Shown here one piece after another: positions 11,096-20,546 of a stretch of 64,000 nucleotides of DNA. The DNA is from Phytophthora sp. 'mugwort' (Eukaryota; Oomycota; Peronosporomycetes; Peronosporales; Peronosporaceae). Every line of letters starts with the position of its first letter. The stretch's first letter is position 1. The DNA lies in assembly GCA_033558025.1 (NCBI GenBank), contig JAUCEF010000001.1, forward strand, positions 2,108,001 to 2,172,000, read 5' to 3'. The notes beneath the pieces were generated by a model. The model was not told the origin of the DNA, made no database searches, and worked only from the letters and a program-made list of their open reading frames with translations. The position numbers were made by a program, and so were the translations under genes.

Positions 11096-12080
11096 CCGAC
11101 TTCCTCCGCTTATAGTGGACAGGTCAGGTACCAGTACAAGGTACCACACTCCAAAAGTGATGCTCCGGAGACCGGTAATTACCGAAAGTAGCGTAGGTGT
11201 ACTCAGAAAAGTCTGTACGGTAATACGAAGCACATTTTCTATCACAGTCACAAAGTCAAATAAGCTGTTGGCAATTGGTCACGCGCACACGAAGATATCT
11301 CTGCAATGACTGCAACGACGACGCGACGACGCTGTGCTTTCGTAATCTTCTACATAGGTATGTAATCTAACTGCGTGTACAATTGCAGGCCTGTAGCGTG
11401 TCTGTGGGTTAACCTCGATGGGTGGATTAGTTTTGGTATGGAAGGTATAATAGGGGTTGTAAAAGGGCATGTGCCAGCGAGGATATCTCTGCTATGGTCT
11501 CTGCTATGGATGCAGCTACGGTGCTGTGCTTTCGTATTCAGCTACACAGGTATCGAATCTAACTGCGTGTGCAATTTCAGGTCTGCAGCATGTCTGTGGA
11601 CTAACTTCGACGGGTGATTTTTTCGGTTAGCAGCTCCAATGAAGTTATGGGTGGTATGCGTTGCCAACGGTAGGTTGAACTATAACTTTAACAGGGGACC
11701 AGCACACTTCAACCTCAACATATTCCATTTCAAAAATGGCTTTCGCCGGGATTCATAGTTATCAGGGCTTACGTCGTGGAACAGCTCCTTGACAATCTTT
11801 CGAACGTCCTTCAGCTCTTTTAGCGCACGCGCAGTGTTGAGTTTCTTCTTGCTGTAAAGGAAGCGCGGCGCTTTCCGGCGGAGGTACGAGGAGGGGGCGA
11901 TTTCATCGGTTGGGCAATGAATGGTGGTCGTCTCGGTTAAATACCGGTATACAACTAGTTTATACGATGTGATATGTTTGCAACGTCGCTTATATATGGA
12001 ACTAAGGTGTTCTCTCAAAATACAGCAATATGATTTGTCGCTCTTATATGAGGTTGTCCACTATAAGCGGAGGAAGTTGG
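11096..12080. mobile_element. Inner inverted-repeat element nested in the pogo-type element
   Basis: The left end CCGACTTCCTCCGCTTATAG (11096 on) and the inverted right end (12055-12080) match over 28 bases including the TA, with one mismatch. TA flanks both sides (11094-11095 and 12081-12082). The 985-bp interior contains a degenerate direct repeat and a 112-codon minus-strand frame (11680-12018, with LNTARALKELKDVRKIVKEL) that I cannot place. It is probably a non-autonomous element that landed in the older outer element. Confidence 0.7.
11291..11621. repeat. Degenerate direct repeat, two units of about 140 bp
   Basis: Unit 1 (11291-11430) and unit 2 (11479-11621) share blocks such as ATATCTCTGC, GCTGTGCTTTCGTA, AATCTAACTGCGTGT, CAATT-CAGG and the CTGTGG-TAAC-TCGA-GGGTG tail, with scattered substitutions and small indels. 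The pair lies within the inner inverted-repeat element. Confidence 0.7.
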
Positions 12081-12277
12081 TAAAGTGTCTGTTTTTCCGT
12101 ATGGATTGTGAATTATCGATTTTAAGGGGCCCGAACCGCAAAGTCAAAAGTGTGTCTGATACTACACAGGTTTTACGGTACATGTAATACCGGTATTACG
12201 TTTGCATATATTTTGGCCGGCCCGTTTTACCAGTCAGATGGACCAAAGAATAAAATAAAGTGAGGCTATAAAGCTTC

Positions 12278-12348
12278 TAAATCGGGCTTTTGGTCACACA
12301 CCAAAGTATTAAATCGGGCTTTAATAACAGACCAAAAGCCCCATTTAG
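12278..12348. repeat. Short inverted repeat
   Basis: CTAAATCGGGCTTTTGGTC (12278-12296) is mirrored by GACCAAAAGCCCCATTTAG (12330-12348), with the arms 34 bases apart. The loop also contains a direct copy of AAATCGGGCTTTA. This may be the remains of a miniature element. Confidence 0.65.
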
Positions 12349-12689
12349 TACTCGGTGCGTCCACCATCTTCGGTGGGGTGGATTTTGATGTCAAAATGAT
12401 CATGCTCGGTGTTCTTGTATACTGTGGTCAATGGTAGAAAAGTCTGCTCAATAGCGGTGATCTGATCTCATACGGCGGGCTTGTCTTCGTTTTACGCTAA
12501 GACGATGAAAGCATCTTCGTGTATTTGAGCTGCTTCATCGCCAACCGGAGATCGGACTGCGTGGGGGGCATCACTGTCTGCTCCTTTTACTGGTCATACT
12601 CAGTTCCAGAACGTTGTATTTGCCAACCCTACACGCCCAGGACTGCAAATACACACGATTTCATCATGCTCTTCCTGGATGATTGTAGG

Positions 12690-12916
12690 AGAGCGCGTTC
12701 AAGTGCTTTCAGAAGCAGCGTGTGGTTATTGCCCGTGCGCCCGTTTGGCGTCCTCAGATCCTTGTTCTGGACGAAGCTACATCAGCTCTGGACCCGGAGA
12801 GTGAGAGGCTGGTGCAAGATGTTGTGGACCGCGCCAAGCAAGGACGACCAGTTATTCTGGTGGCACATCGAAAATCTATCATTAAGAGCGCTGACCGTAT
12901 TGCCGTGATCAGATAA
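12690..12916 (+). pseudogene. ABC transporter nucleotide-binding domain relic
   Basis: The plus frame reads [20 protein letters not shown] then [19 protein letters not shown] and [20 protein letters not shown] before a stop. This is the second half of an ABC ATPase: the helix after the signature motif, Walker B with its catalytic Glu (ILVLDE), the D-loop (SALD) and the switch His (AHR). It resembles the multidrug-resistance (ABCB) class. Just upstream a different frame reads GERVQVLSE, so the LSGGQ signature is broken by a small deletion or shift. Walker A and the membrane part are absent within at least 500 bases. It is an isolated gene fragment, probably moved here by rearrangement. Confidence 0.75.
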
Positions 12917-13175
12917 CCGCGCTATGGAGCATGGTCCGAGCTGGATATGTCGTTAGGACAACACTTTACGCAGGTGATTCTGTACGAGCTTCTCGTGAAG
13001 ACAAAATAATTTACGGAGGTGATTATGTACGGGCAGAACTAACGACAATGTACTATGGTTGCTGTGATTTAAAAATCAAACTTATATCCTGGATCCACAT
13101 ATGCGTCTCACACTTTGTATTGTGCTGAGTTTGCTAGATATGGTCTATTCATTAAATGCAGGTTTTCTGGATGCG

Positions 13176-14558
13176 TCAAAAGGAATAATACAACAAAGTG
13201 AGTACAGTAATCGACTTTGGCATCAAACGAGAAACGTACACTGATTTCAAGTACTCCTTGGTGAAGTAGTCAAGTGGTAAAGAACCGCTGCGGACGGCTG
13301 AAACTACTGCAGCCCCACTCCCCACTGGTGTCGTCGCACGATTGCCATCCTCGACTGCCTCACTACTCCCAGCCTCGGATTCTCCTAACTTGTTGCTGCA
13401 CTTGTCAAATGTCGAAAACGAGCTGGACGTATCGGGAAGACTCGCTGAAGTCTGCAGTGTCGGCAAGGGGCCTTCGCCTTTTGATACTTCGCGTCCTGCT
13501 GGCTGCGGACTCCTGCTGATTTCCAGTGTGTCAGTGCTTACAGCTGCTGGCTTTTCGGATGGGAATAAATGATTGTACAAGAAAGTGAGCACTTCATCGT
13601 GCGCGAGTAAGCGCTCGATCAACCGCACGCGATCGTTGGGAGTGAAATCTTCCAGCTCGACATCAAATCTGGGCTGGCGAGCTCTTTCAACAGATATCGT
13701 TGAGCGGCTTCGCAGTGCTGCAACTCGATCGACTTTCCGATCGATTGCGGTGTTTGGTCCACAGTCGCGTCTTCGCCCCACTTCTTCTTTCACCGAGTCT
13801 ACACATTGCAAGAAGAATTGTTCAAGAAGCGATTGACCAGCCTCCCCATTACGTCGAAGTAGTCTCTGCTGTCTCTTTATCGTGGTAAGCTCAGTTGATT
13901 TGTGCTGGAGTTCTCGTTTCAAGCTCCGGATTTGCTTCTTGAGCTTCTCTTCCCGTTCTTCTGCCATCACTGCGGATTGTCCCGGCGGAATAACGTCCAA
14001 GTTAAGCTGCGGCAAGCCAGGTAACCCCGCTACAGGGCTCGGGGGGTCTTGTAATCCCCGATGTTTCGATATCTTGGATCCAGACCTGCTCTGTGAATCG
14101 AAAGGCGGGAAAATTCCACCAGATTCCATACCAGAATTGTCCCGTGTCACTGCGACTCGAACATCAAGCTCTGCGCGAAGCAATTTGTTCTGTTTCTTGC
14201 AAGCTTTTAGCTGCTTTTCGAGCCAATTCCGGTCCTCGTCGATAGCCTCTAAGTTCTCTTTCATGTACTTCAGGTCTTTCGTCATTGTCGAGGTAAACGC
14301 GTCGAGACGCAACGCCTCTTTCCGGTACCAGTCGCGCTCGTCTTCGATCTTTTTGATCTTCTCGGACTTGTTCGCTACAGTCTCGTTGCGGTGAATTTTC
14401 TCACGCATTTCGTGGAGCTCCTTCTGCACATTATACATATGAGCACGATATGCAGCTAAGAAGTCTCGTTCCTGTCGGGCCAGAACGGCGCTGATCTTTT
14501 CAGATAAAGACCCAACGACATCATGCAGCTGTGCGTGCTTCTCTCGAACGATTGCCAT
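13176..14558 (-). CDS. Coiled-coil protein, function unknown
   Basis: The protein has 460 residues from the ATG at 14558 (MAIVREKHAQLHDVVG). Residues 1-150 are strongly helical with heptad-like spacing (ALVARQERDF-like start, EMREKIHRNETVANKSEKIK, ERDWYRKEALRLDAF, then AIDEDRNWLEKQLKACKKQN). A Pro/Ser-rich linker is followed by a second coiled coil (about 200-250, AEEREEKLKKQIRSLKREL). The C-terminal third is Ser/Thr-rich with a conserved-looking block DRVRLIERLLAHDEVLTFLY. The general layout recalls structural or ciliary/basal-body coiled-coil proteins, but I do not recognise the family. A 76-codon frame upstream (to 14796) followed by a possible acceptor (ATTGACATCAG) might be an additional 5' exon. 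The gene is divergent from the SPRY gene. Confidence 0.75.
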   Translation of the reverse strand: MAIVREKHAQLHDVVGSLSEKISAVLARQERDFLAAYRAHMYNVQKELHEMREKIHRNETVANKSEKIKKIEDERDWYRKEALRLDAFTSTMTKDLKYMKENLEAIDEDRNWLEKQLKACKKQNKLLRAELDVRVAVTRDNSGMESGGIFPPFDSQSRSGSKISKHRGLQDPPSPVAGLPGLPQLNLDVIPPGQSAVMAEEREEKLKKQIRSLKRELQHKSTELTTIKRQQRLLRRNGEAGQSLLEQFFLQCVDSVKEEVGRRRDCGPNTAIDRKVDRVAALRSRSTISVERARQPRFDVELEDFTPNDRVRLIERLLAHDEVLTFLYNHLFPSEKPAAVSTDTLEISRSPQPAGREVSKGEGPLPTLQTSASLPDTSSSFSTFDKCSNKLGESEAGSSEAVEDGNRATTPVGSGAAVVSAVRSGSLPLDYFTKEYLKSVYVSRLMPKSITVLTLLYYSF

Positions 14559-15029
14559 TCTGATGTCAATAGAAATACAGGAAAACAAGTGAGTGCAACG
14601 GATTCAAAAGGTGAAAAGCATAAGCAATCAGTGCTTCGCACGCTGGTGTTTCATTGATGATGATAGCGTTCGAGTGCTGTCCGCTCCGGTTGCCCGTCGC
14701 AGAGACCGAGATCCTTTTGACCGACGTCAAAAAGGTCTCCTTAGAGAACACCTCGACATCTTCTTGGTTCATTGAGGTCTTAACCTTGTTTTGCAAAGGC
14801 TTTTGACGAAGAATACAAAACTGGCGTCATCAGAACTCACAGAAATAGCAATTTTCATAAATGCAATTCTCGATCAAGAAACGGTTCAACGCCACTGGAG
14901 CAATTCAACTTAAGAAAACAGATTTTTCTTCAAGCTTAACAAAAGCATTATATCATGGGTAGTGCTGGGATGAACTGCTCTTTGCTTATTTAATTTGTAT
15001 ATAATGGAGGATGACTAGGAAAATGGGGA
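14559..15029. promoter_or_regulatory. Divergent promoter region
   Basis: Only 471 bases separate the start codons of the divergent coiled-coil and SPRY genes, so both promoters must lie here. The right half is AT-rich. No clear oomycete initiator match was found. Part of the left half may be an unrecognised 5' exon of the minus-strand gene. Confidence 0.5.
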
Positions 15030-17603
15030 ATGAATCTGCTGTATCCTCCGACAGAAACCGCCATGACATCACCACGACGCTTCAAGCAAACAAACACTAT
15101 TCAGCTGGAGCACTACCGGCGGCCTGTTCAGTTTAGGTGGCAGAAGATGGCCCAGTCACGAGCTTCTGGCGCAGCACCGATCGCTTCTTTTCTACCTGTC
15201 GACATCTTTTACAACTCAGAAAGCGACGAGAGTGATAATGATCTGGAAGAGCTATTTAACACTGAGGAGTTTGTCACGGTAGCTGAAGATTTGTTACTTG
15301 TGAAGCTTCGTTGTTTCCACCCCAAACTCGACGTGACGGGTCTTTCCGCCGCCTTCCAGCGAGAACTCGGGGTTCAGAGAGACTCGCAGCAGCTTACAGC
15401 ACGACTGCAGAAACTGCAGGCACCAGAGTTCCGAGCTTTGTTCGTACTGTACCTGAAAGCAGTCAGTATCGCCAAGGACGCCCAGTACAGCACCAATTCA
15501 GAGTCTGGAATTCTACCCGAGTACCATCCACTACTGGAAAGTACCCGCTCGTCATGTGAGACCCAGCTCTTCCAAATGATGTATGATCAGGACAAGCTTC
15601 ATCAAGAAACGTCGGAAATGTTGACAGTCGAAGTTTCAGGTCGAAACTTTCCCAAATACACGCGCGCAGTCTCGAAAGCCGATCTTCGTCGTTGCTGCAA
15701 GGGAATCGACGATCTGTTCCGTCGCCATGTAGAAGGAGAAACAACGACATCCCATCAGGCGTTTACTTTGTATACTGCCCAAACTCTGAACGAAAAAGTG
15801 TTGATAACAGACACTGCACCGCGCTACGACTCGTGTGCAGTCTTTAACCACTTTGAACAGCCAATTTTTGACCGTCTTATCATGTTTGCGAAGGACCCGA
15901 ACATGATGGAACGCCTGGCACTTCAAAGACAGCAACAAGTGGAAGCAAACCGCCTCAAACAGCAGTTTTCGGCTCAACTTGGATCCCTTTTCGAGTCGCT
16001 CCGTCTCCAACAAGCAGAACGACTTGAACAGATGCAAATGCAAGAGTTTGAGACCATCCGGAGCCAGTTGGAACAAATACTCGAGGCAGATCTTCAGCAT
16101 ATTCGTCAGATGCACACAGCACTTCTGAACCACGAGCAAGCCAAGATTAATGCGAAATACGAAGAGCAGAAGACGGTGCTGAACGATAAAGTCAAGTGCA
16201 TGCAGCGAGACGTGATGGCTCTGCAGAAGAAATGTGATAGCAGCGGATGGCACGGACTTGAGCGCATGATTATGACCACTTCAGTGCAGGTGGAGCAGAT
16301 TTTTGGCACTAGTGAGTATTTACTCCGTCTTCTCATTCTTGCTGAAGACCTGGATGCAGACTCGTTGCGTCGTGCACTGGTGAGATACATCAGCCAAGAG
16401 GACAAATTACCGCAGTTTGCGCTTCGACGCGAACTTACGAGCAAAATGGTGGCTGAAACTACAGTTCTTGCTATTCTTAAGGAAGCCACAACCAAGGACC
16501 TTCGTGAAGTAGCAAGTTTTGGAGCAAACTTTCTACACCAAGATATGGTATCGCGCGAGCTCCACACTCGGAAAATTGAGTTCGGACGGTTCTTGGCTGG
16601 ACTTACCAATGATCGTCTGCGAGCTGCTAGGCGCTACACCATGACAACTCAAGTCACAAGCCACAGAACGAATTATCACAAAACAGAGGTCTATGAGTTA
16701 CACGGTAATCAAACTGACCCGATCAATGGAGACGAGTCACAAAAAGTGATCCTTGATGCAGAGTTTGATCGCTTTGCTTCAGCACTCGAAGATTTCCCTG
16801 AGATTCTGTCTCAAGAATTCACACGCCGCCGAGAATTCTCGTGTGTGAAAATGGACAATACGGACATTGAGCAATACGTGAGCTTTGCGGCCGAAGACTG
16901 CGTGCTGCAGCTGGAGGCATCACATCGGTACTGTACTGTGCATGCAACAAAAGAGCGGCGTCAAGGAGAGTCGGGTAAATGGATGTTTGAGGTGACCATC
17001 GATCTTTTCGGTGGAGACGGTGACAGTCTGCTGCTAGGATGGGAGGTGCCTCGACAATCCGCTTCGACGACATCATTGACGACTAGTTTGATTGAACCAC
17101 AGCGATCTTCCGGGTATAAATGCCGCATGGACGTTGATTCGAGCTCGACGGTACCTGGCATTTCTCCAAGTGAAGACGGACGAAGTTTCGGAGTCACATG
17201 GCAAGCTGACGGCGGTCTCGACATGGGAATGTTGCATGCAAATGGCGTTTCCAAATCTGGAGTGCCAAATTTCCGAGCTGGAGATGTTGTTGGTTGTACG
17301 ATCGACCAAGACATGGCTGTGCCCCAATTGCGCTTTTATCTCAACGGAGACCTTATCTTGCCTCTGCGCCGCACAACAAACACACGTGTAAGCGGTGGGA
17401 TATTGGAAACACCTAATATGTCGTCGTCCACTGAGATCCCTACAGGCTGTGGGATTGCCGTGACAAACCCCGCGTATCGACTGGTTCCAGTGGTCTCGAT
17501 GTACTCATCGAGCAAAAAGCCGCAGATGCGAGTGACTTTTAATTTCCGAGGTGACTTCAAATTCCCAATTTTAGGGTTCGACCCCTTTGGGGCCCCACTT
17601 TAA
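15030..17603 (+). CDS. Coiled-coil protein with C-terminal SPRY domain
   Basis: The single-exon frame gives 857 residues from the ATG at 15030. A second ATG at 15063 has a better context (ACCGCCATGAC) and may be the real start, giving 846 residues. An acidic patch (SESDESDNDLEELFNTEEF, about 68-86) precedes helical sequence. Residues 290-405 form a long Gln-rich coiled coil (LALQRQQQVEANRLKQQF ... LNHEQAKINAKYEEQK). Residues 630-850 look like a B30.2/SPRY fold: GKWMFEVTIDLFGGDGDSLL, LGWEVPRQ, GRSFGVTWQADGG, FRAGDVVGCTIDQD, LRFYLNGDLI, and a final FNFRGDFKFP strand. SPRY domains are protein-interaction modules. The exact role is unknown; it may be a scaffold or trafficking factor. Confidence 0.8.
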   Translation: MNLLYPPTETAMTSPRRFKQTNTIQLEHYRRPVQFRWQKMAQSRASGAAPIASFLPVDIFYNSESDESDNDLEELFNTEEFVTVAEDLLLVKLRCFHPKLDVTGLSAAFQRELGVQRDSQQLTARLQKLQAPEFRALFVLYLKAVSIAKDAQYSTNSESGILPEYHPLLESTRSSCETQLFQMMYDQDKLHQETSEMLTVEVSGRNFPKYTRAVSKADLRRCCKGIDDLFRRHVEGETTTSHQAFTLYTAQTLNEKVLITDTAPRYDSCAVFNHFEQPIFDRLIMFAKDPNMMERLALQRQQQVEANRLKQQFSAQLGSLFESLRLQQAERLEQMQMQEFETIRSQLEQILEADLQHIRQMHTALLNHEQAKINAKYEEQKTVLNDKVKCMQRDVMALQKKCDSSGWHGLERMIMTTSVQVEQIFGTSEYLLRLLILAEDLDADSLRRALVRYISQEDKLPQFALRRELTSKMVAETTVLAILKEATTKDLREVASFGANFLHQDMVSRELHTRKIEFGRFLAGLTNDRLRAARRYTMTTQVTSHRTNYHKTEVYELHGNQTDPINGDESQKVILDAEFDRFASALEDFPEILSQEFTRRREFSCVKMDNTDIEQYVSFAAEDCVLQLEASHRYCTVHATKERRQGESGKWMFEVTIDLFGGDGDSLLLGWEVPRQSASTTSLTTSLIEPQRSSGYKCRMDVDSSSTVPGISPSEDGRSFGVTWQADGGLDMGMLHANGVSKSGVPNFRAGDVVGCTIDQDMAVPQLRFYLNGDLILPLRRTTNTRVSGGILETPNMSSSTEIPTGCGIAVTNPAYRLVPVVSMYSSSKKPQMRVTFNFRGDFKFPILGFDPFGAPL

Positions 17604-18484
17604 AACAATTTGAAGTATGTATTATTGGTAATTTTCCGAGTGCTGAGGTAGCTGAACGCTCACTTGCCGAACCAATACTGATCATGGATAGCCAACCATG
17701 AAGATCATGCAAATTTAGCTTAGGAAGTACGAAATGTTCGATAATTGCCAAGCTGTGCCACACAGCGAACCCCCGATTAGATGAGTCCCGTTAGTAATCA
17801 GGTCTTGTAGACGTGGAATCTTAAGTGATACCCCCAGCGACCGTGGCGCTTCAAGTGAAGATTTTCAACCTCTCTCCTGTCATGATGTCCTGTCCCAGTC
17901 GCTTCCCCATCGCTTCTGTGCATCTGCAACAGTTTCTGCCGCTGGGAGAAAACTAAGCATTTGTCCGCCGGTGTTTACTCGTGTCTAAGGTCATCATCAC
18001 CAAGCGAGAACAAGACAACAGTCGACTACTTTGGTGATGTCGTATCGCTTCTCGTCTAGATTCGATATACATGCATACAATGTCGTCTGGACTACCAAAC
18101 TACTTTAGTTGGACTGCTCAACAAATATTACTCGGATTCCCAGGAAGCTTCCAAGCGGTGTACATCTCGAAAAAGTGCTCGCTTAGTGGAGCGATGACCT
18201 GATGCAATAGAATCTTATTTATCATCTCACCCGCATTTGTAGAAGATTCTCAGACCAACCGACTCATTTCCGTGAGTGGAGTTATGTCTTACTAAACAAG
18301 GTACTACTGTACGTAGTACTACATGTTTTGTAGTAGTACTATTACAAGTAGTAGTACCTTTCAAGTAGTTGATGTTTTTTTAGTAGACAGAAAGAGGACT
18401 AACTACTCACCTCAAAAACATGTACTTAAGGGTCAATGCCTTAGACTACTCAACGCCTATTAGCATCTCGTTTTTCGTTCTTAG
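17604..18484. other. Convergent intergenic region
   Basis: This is the 3' flank of the SPRY gene and the 3' flank of the minus-strand acyl-CoA synthetase. Apart from the AGTACTAC-type hairpin described separately I see no gene. Confidence 0.5.
18299..18360. repeat. Nested hairpin rich in AGTACTAC
   Basis: AAGGTACTACT at the left pairs with AGTAGTAGTACCTT-type sequence at the right. Inside, AGTACTACA pairs with TGTAGTAGTACT. It lies between two convergent genes, so it could be a transcribed hairpin near either 3' end or a tiny repeat-derived palindrome. Confidence 0.65.
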
Positions 18485-20485
18485 TTACTGAAGTTCCTCA
18501 TACATGTGTTTAATTTCTGCTTGGAAACGGGCCTTGAGTTGCGGACGCTTGAGCTTGAAAGTAGGCGTGATGAGGCCGTCCTCCATTGAAAACGGATCCG
18601 GGTGGAAATGCACCTTCTTGACAAACTCAAAGCCACGAAGCTTCGCATCCTTTCCGACAGCGTCCATATCTTCCAGAACTTCCTTGTGGAAAGCTGCGTT
18701 GTGAACCAGCTGCGCCACGGCCGCATGTTCGCCCGATAGACCCTTGCTGTGGCCCCAGGATTCGGCCAGCTCCGGATCAGGCACCACAACTGCCACAAGG
18801 CAGCTCTGTAGCGAGTCGCCGTACACGAAGACCTGCGCCACGTACTTGCTCTTGAGGTATACTCCCTCAATTTTTTCGGCGGCAACGTATTCTCCTTGAG
18901 ACAGCTTGAAGATATTTTTCTTGCGGTCAATAATACTTAGTGTGCCGTCAGCATTCCAGCATCCAATATCGCCCGTGTGAAACCATCCATTCTCGTCAAT
19001 CACCTCAGCCGTCTTCTCCGGCTGCTTGTAGTACCCAGCAAACAACAACGGACCCTTGGTAAGGATCTCACCCCGCGGACGGGGCTTGTCTTTGCTGGTG
19101 TATCCCATCTCTGGCACGTCTTCGAGGCACACCTGCATCCGGACAAGTGGCGGGCCAACGTGCGGTCCCAAGGGCATGTCACCCGACGCAAGGCAAAGCC
19201 CAGCAGCAGTCTCGCTGAGACCATATCCCTCGACCACATCGCAGCAGAAAACGATCTTCATGAACTCCTTTACATCAGCACTCAACGGAGCAGATCCCGA
19301 CAAGATGCACCGCACGCGTCCTCCCAGCACCTGACGGATCTTGGCAAAGATCAAAGCATCCCACAAAGCGTGGGTCTTGTATCCCGCACTGAGCCCCGCA
19401 CGTTTGCTGGCATACGCCTGGTCGAACATCAACTTCTTCAATCCCCCCGCAGCGGCAACGCCCTGCGTAATCTTGTCGTACACTCGGTTGAATAGTCGGG
19501 GCACCGACACAAATATCGTCGGCGCCAGCTCCGCCAGATCCTCCATTAGGAACAGTACGTCCCCCTGATAAAACGCGGCCGCTGCACTGTTCTGCAGGAT
19601 GGACCCGATCACCGCTCGTTCGAATACGTGGGGTAGAGGCAAGTATGACAAGTGCACGTCCGTTGAGTTCACTTGCAGTCGCTCTCCAGCTAGCGCACTG
19701 ATTATGGTGAAGTTCCGGTGCAGCAAAATGACTCCCTTGGGATCTCCCGTCGTGCCCGAAGTATAGCACAACGTCGAGATGTCCGTCGGGAGCGGGGGGT
19801 CGGCTGGTAATGGATTCGCGCGTCCAATCAACTCGAGATCGCTGAGACTCTTAAGCTCAATGTTCTTGGCCGCAGCCACGTGGCGTTGCTCCTCCGTCAC
19901 CGGCTCGAACTGCACAACTGTCTGCAGATTAGGGCAGGCATCTCTGCAGTCCATGACGACGTGGAACTGGTCCAAGCCGCAGAAGAGCACGCGCAGCTCC
20001 GTATGGTTGGCAATAAACGGCACCGCATCGGGTCCGAGGGTGTCGTAGAGCGGCACCAGCACGTAAGCCATGCGGTCGCACGCATGAGCCACGAGACACC
20101 ACTCGATCTGGTTCTTGGCGAAGATCCCAACATTCTCCTGGCGTTTGATACCGCAGGCCCGGGTCATCCCAGACGCCAGGGCGTCCATACGGTCCTTAAC
20201 CTCGGCGTACGTGAGCCACTGGAAGGCGCCGACTTTGCCCGTGTCTGGGTCAACAACGCGGCGGCCGTAGCACGGCCGTTCTCCCCCCTCGCGGCTCCAT
20301 CCGCGCAGGAAGTTGTGGTACAGAGTCTGCTGCGCCTCATCCACCGGCACCGTGTTGGGCACCTCGTACGTGGGGCCGTGGGTGGCGTCGCCCGTGTTGG
20401 GCACAGCCGCCGTGTAACGCAGGCCCTTGTACGACTCGAAGTCGATCTCGCTCATTGGAAGCGCAGTGCTGGTGGCAGACCCCAT
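18485..20485 (-). CDS. Long-chain acyl-CoA synthetase (paralogue 1)
   Basis: This 666-residue single-exon enzyme activates fatty acids: fatty acid + ATP + CoA gives acyl-CoA + AMP + PPi. The adenylate-forming motifs are complete: YTSGTTGDPKGVILLHRN (about 243-260), EGYGLSETAAG (about 418-428), and the fatty-acyl signature GWFHTGDIGCWN...IDRKKNIFKLSQGEY (about 500-535). The C-terminal ITPTFKLKRPQL is typical of the eukaryotic long-chain class. The ATG at 20485 is preceded by an initiator-like motif. The N-terminus MGSATS matches an N-myristoylation signal (Gly2, Ser6), so the enzyme may attach to membranes; this is inference. Two paralogues lie at 41-46.5 kb. Confidence 0.93.
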   Translation of the reverse strand: MGSATSTALPMSEIDFESYKGLRYTAAVPNTGDATHGPTYEVPNTVPVDEAQQTLYHNFLRGWSREGGERPCYGRRVVDPDTGKVGAFQWLTYAEVKDRMDALASGMTRACGIKRQENVGIFAKNQIEWCLVAHACDRMAYVLVPLYDTLGPDAVPFIANHTELRVLFCGLDQFHVVMDCRDACPNLQTVVQFEPVTEEQRHVAAAKNIELKSLSDLELIGRANPLPADPPLPTDISTLCYTSGTTGDPKGVILLHRNFTIISALAGERLQVNSTDVHLSYLPLPHVFERAVIGSILQNSAAAAFYQGDVLFLMEDLAELAPTIFVSVPRLFNRVYDKITQGVAAAGGLKKLMFDQAYASKRAGLSAGYKTHALWDALIFAKIRQVLGGRVRCILSGSAPLSADVKEFMKIVFCCDVVEGYGLSETAAGLCLASGDMPLGPHVGPPLVRMQVCLEDVPEMGYTSKDKPRPRGEILTKGPLLFAGYYKQPEKTAEVIDENGWFHTGDIGCWNADGTLSIIDRKKNIFKLSQGEYVAAEKIEGVYLKSKYVAQVFVYGDSLQSCLVAVVVPDPELAESWGHSKGLSGEHAAVAQLVHNAAFHKEVLEDMDAVGKDAKLRGFEFVKKVHFHPDPFSMEDGLITPTFKLKRPQLKARFQAEIKHMYEELQ

Positions 20486-20532
20486 ACTGGAGAACTAGAG
20501 AGAGCAGGAAGTGGATATGCGCACGGCTGACG

Positions 20533-20546
20533 AGAATGCGGAATGG
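20533..20546 (-). promoter_or_regulatory. Oomycete-type initiator-like motif
   Basis: On the minus strand CCATTCCGCATTCT matches the oomycete initiator consensus TCATTYYNCAWTTT at 12 of 14 positions. It lies 48 bases upstream of the start codon of the acyl-CoA synthetase at 18485-20485, the usual distance. Confidence 0.5.

Larger units (their letters stand above)
10386..12178. mobile_element. Pogo-type element with perfect terminal inverted repeats (outer)
   Basis: The left end CCGTAAAACCTGTGTAGTAT is matched exactly, inverted, at the right end (12158-12178). With the flanking TA (10384-10385 and 12179-12180) the identity is 23 of 23 bases. A TA target duplication fits the Tc1/mariner/pogo superfamily, and the AAAACCTGT start resembles Tigger/pogo termini. 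The 1,793-bp element contains a transposase relic (10622-10974) and a second inverted-repeat element (11096-12080). Without the inner element it would be about 0.8 kb, so it is internally deleted. Confidence 0.75.

Noticed and set aside
15636..16609. Two minus-strand frames of 167-205 codons
   Set aside because: Antisense to the coiled-coil part of the SPRY gene, whose Gln/Glu/Leu codons leave the complement open.
19880..20530. 216-codon plus-strand frame
   Set aside because: Antisense to the conserved N-terminal half of acyl-CoA synthetase 1; GC-rich codon bias explains the openness.
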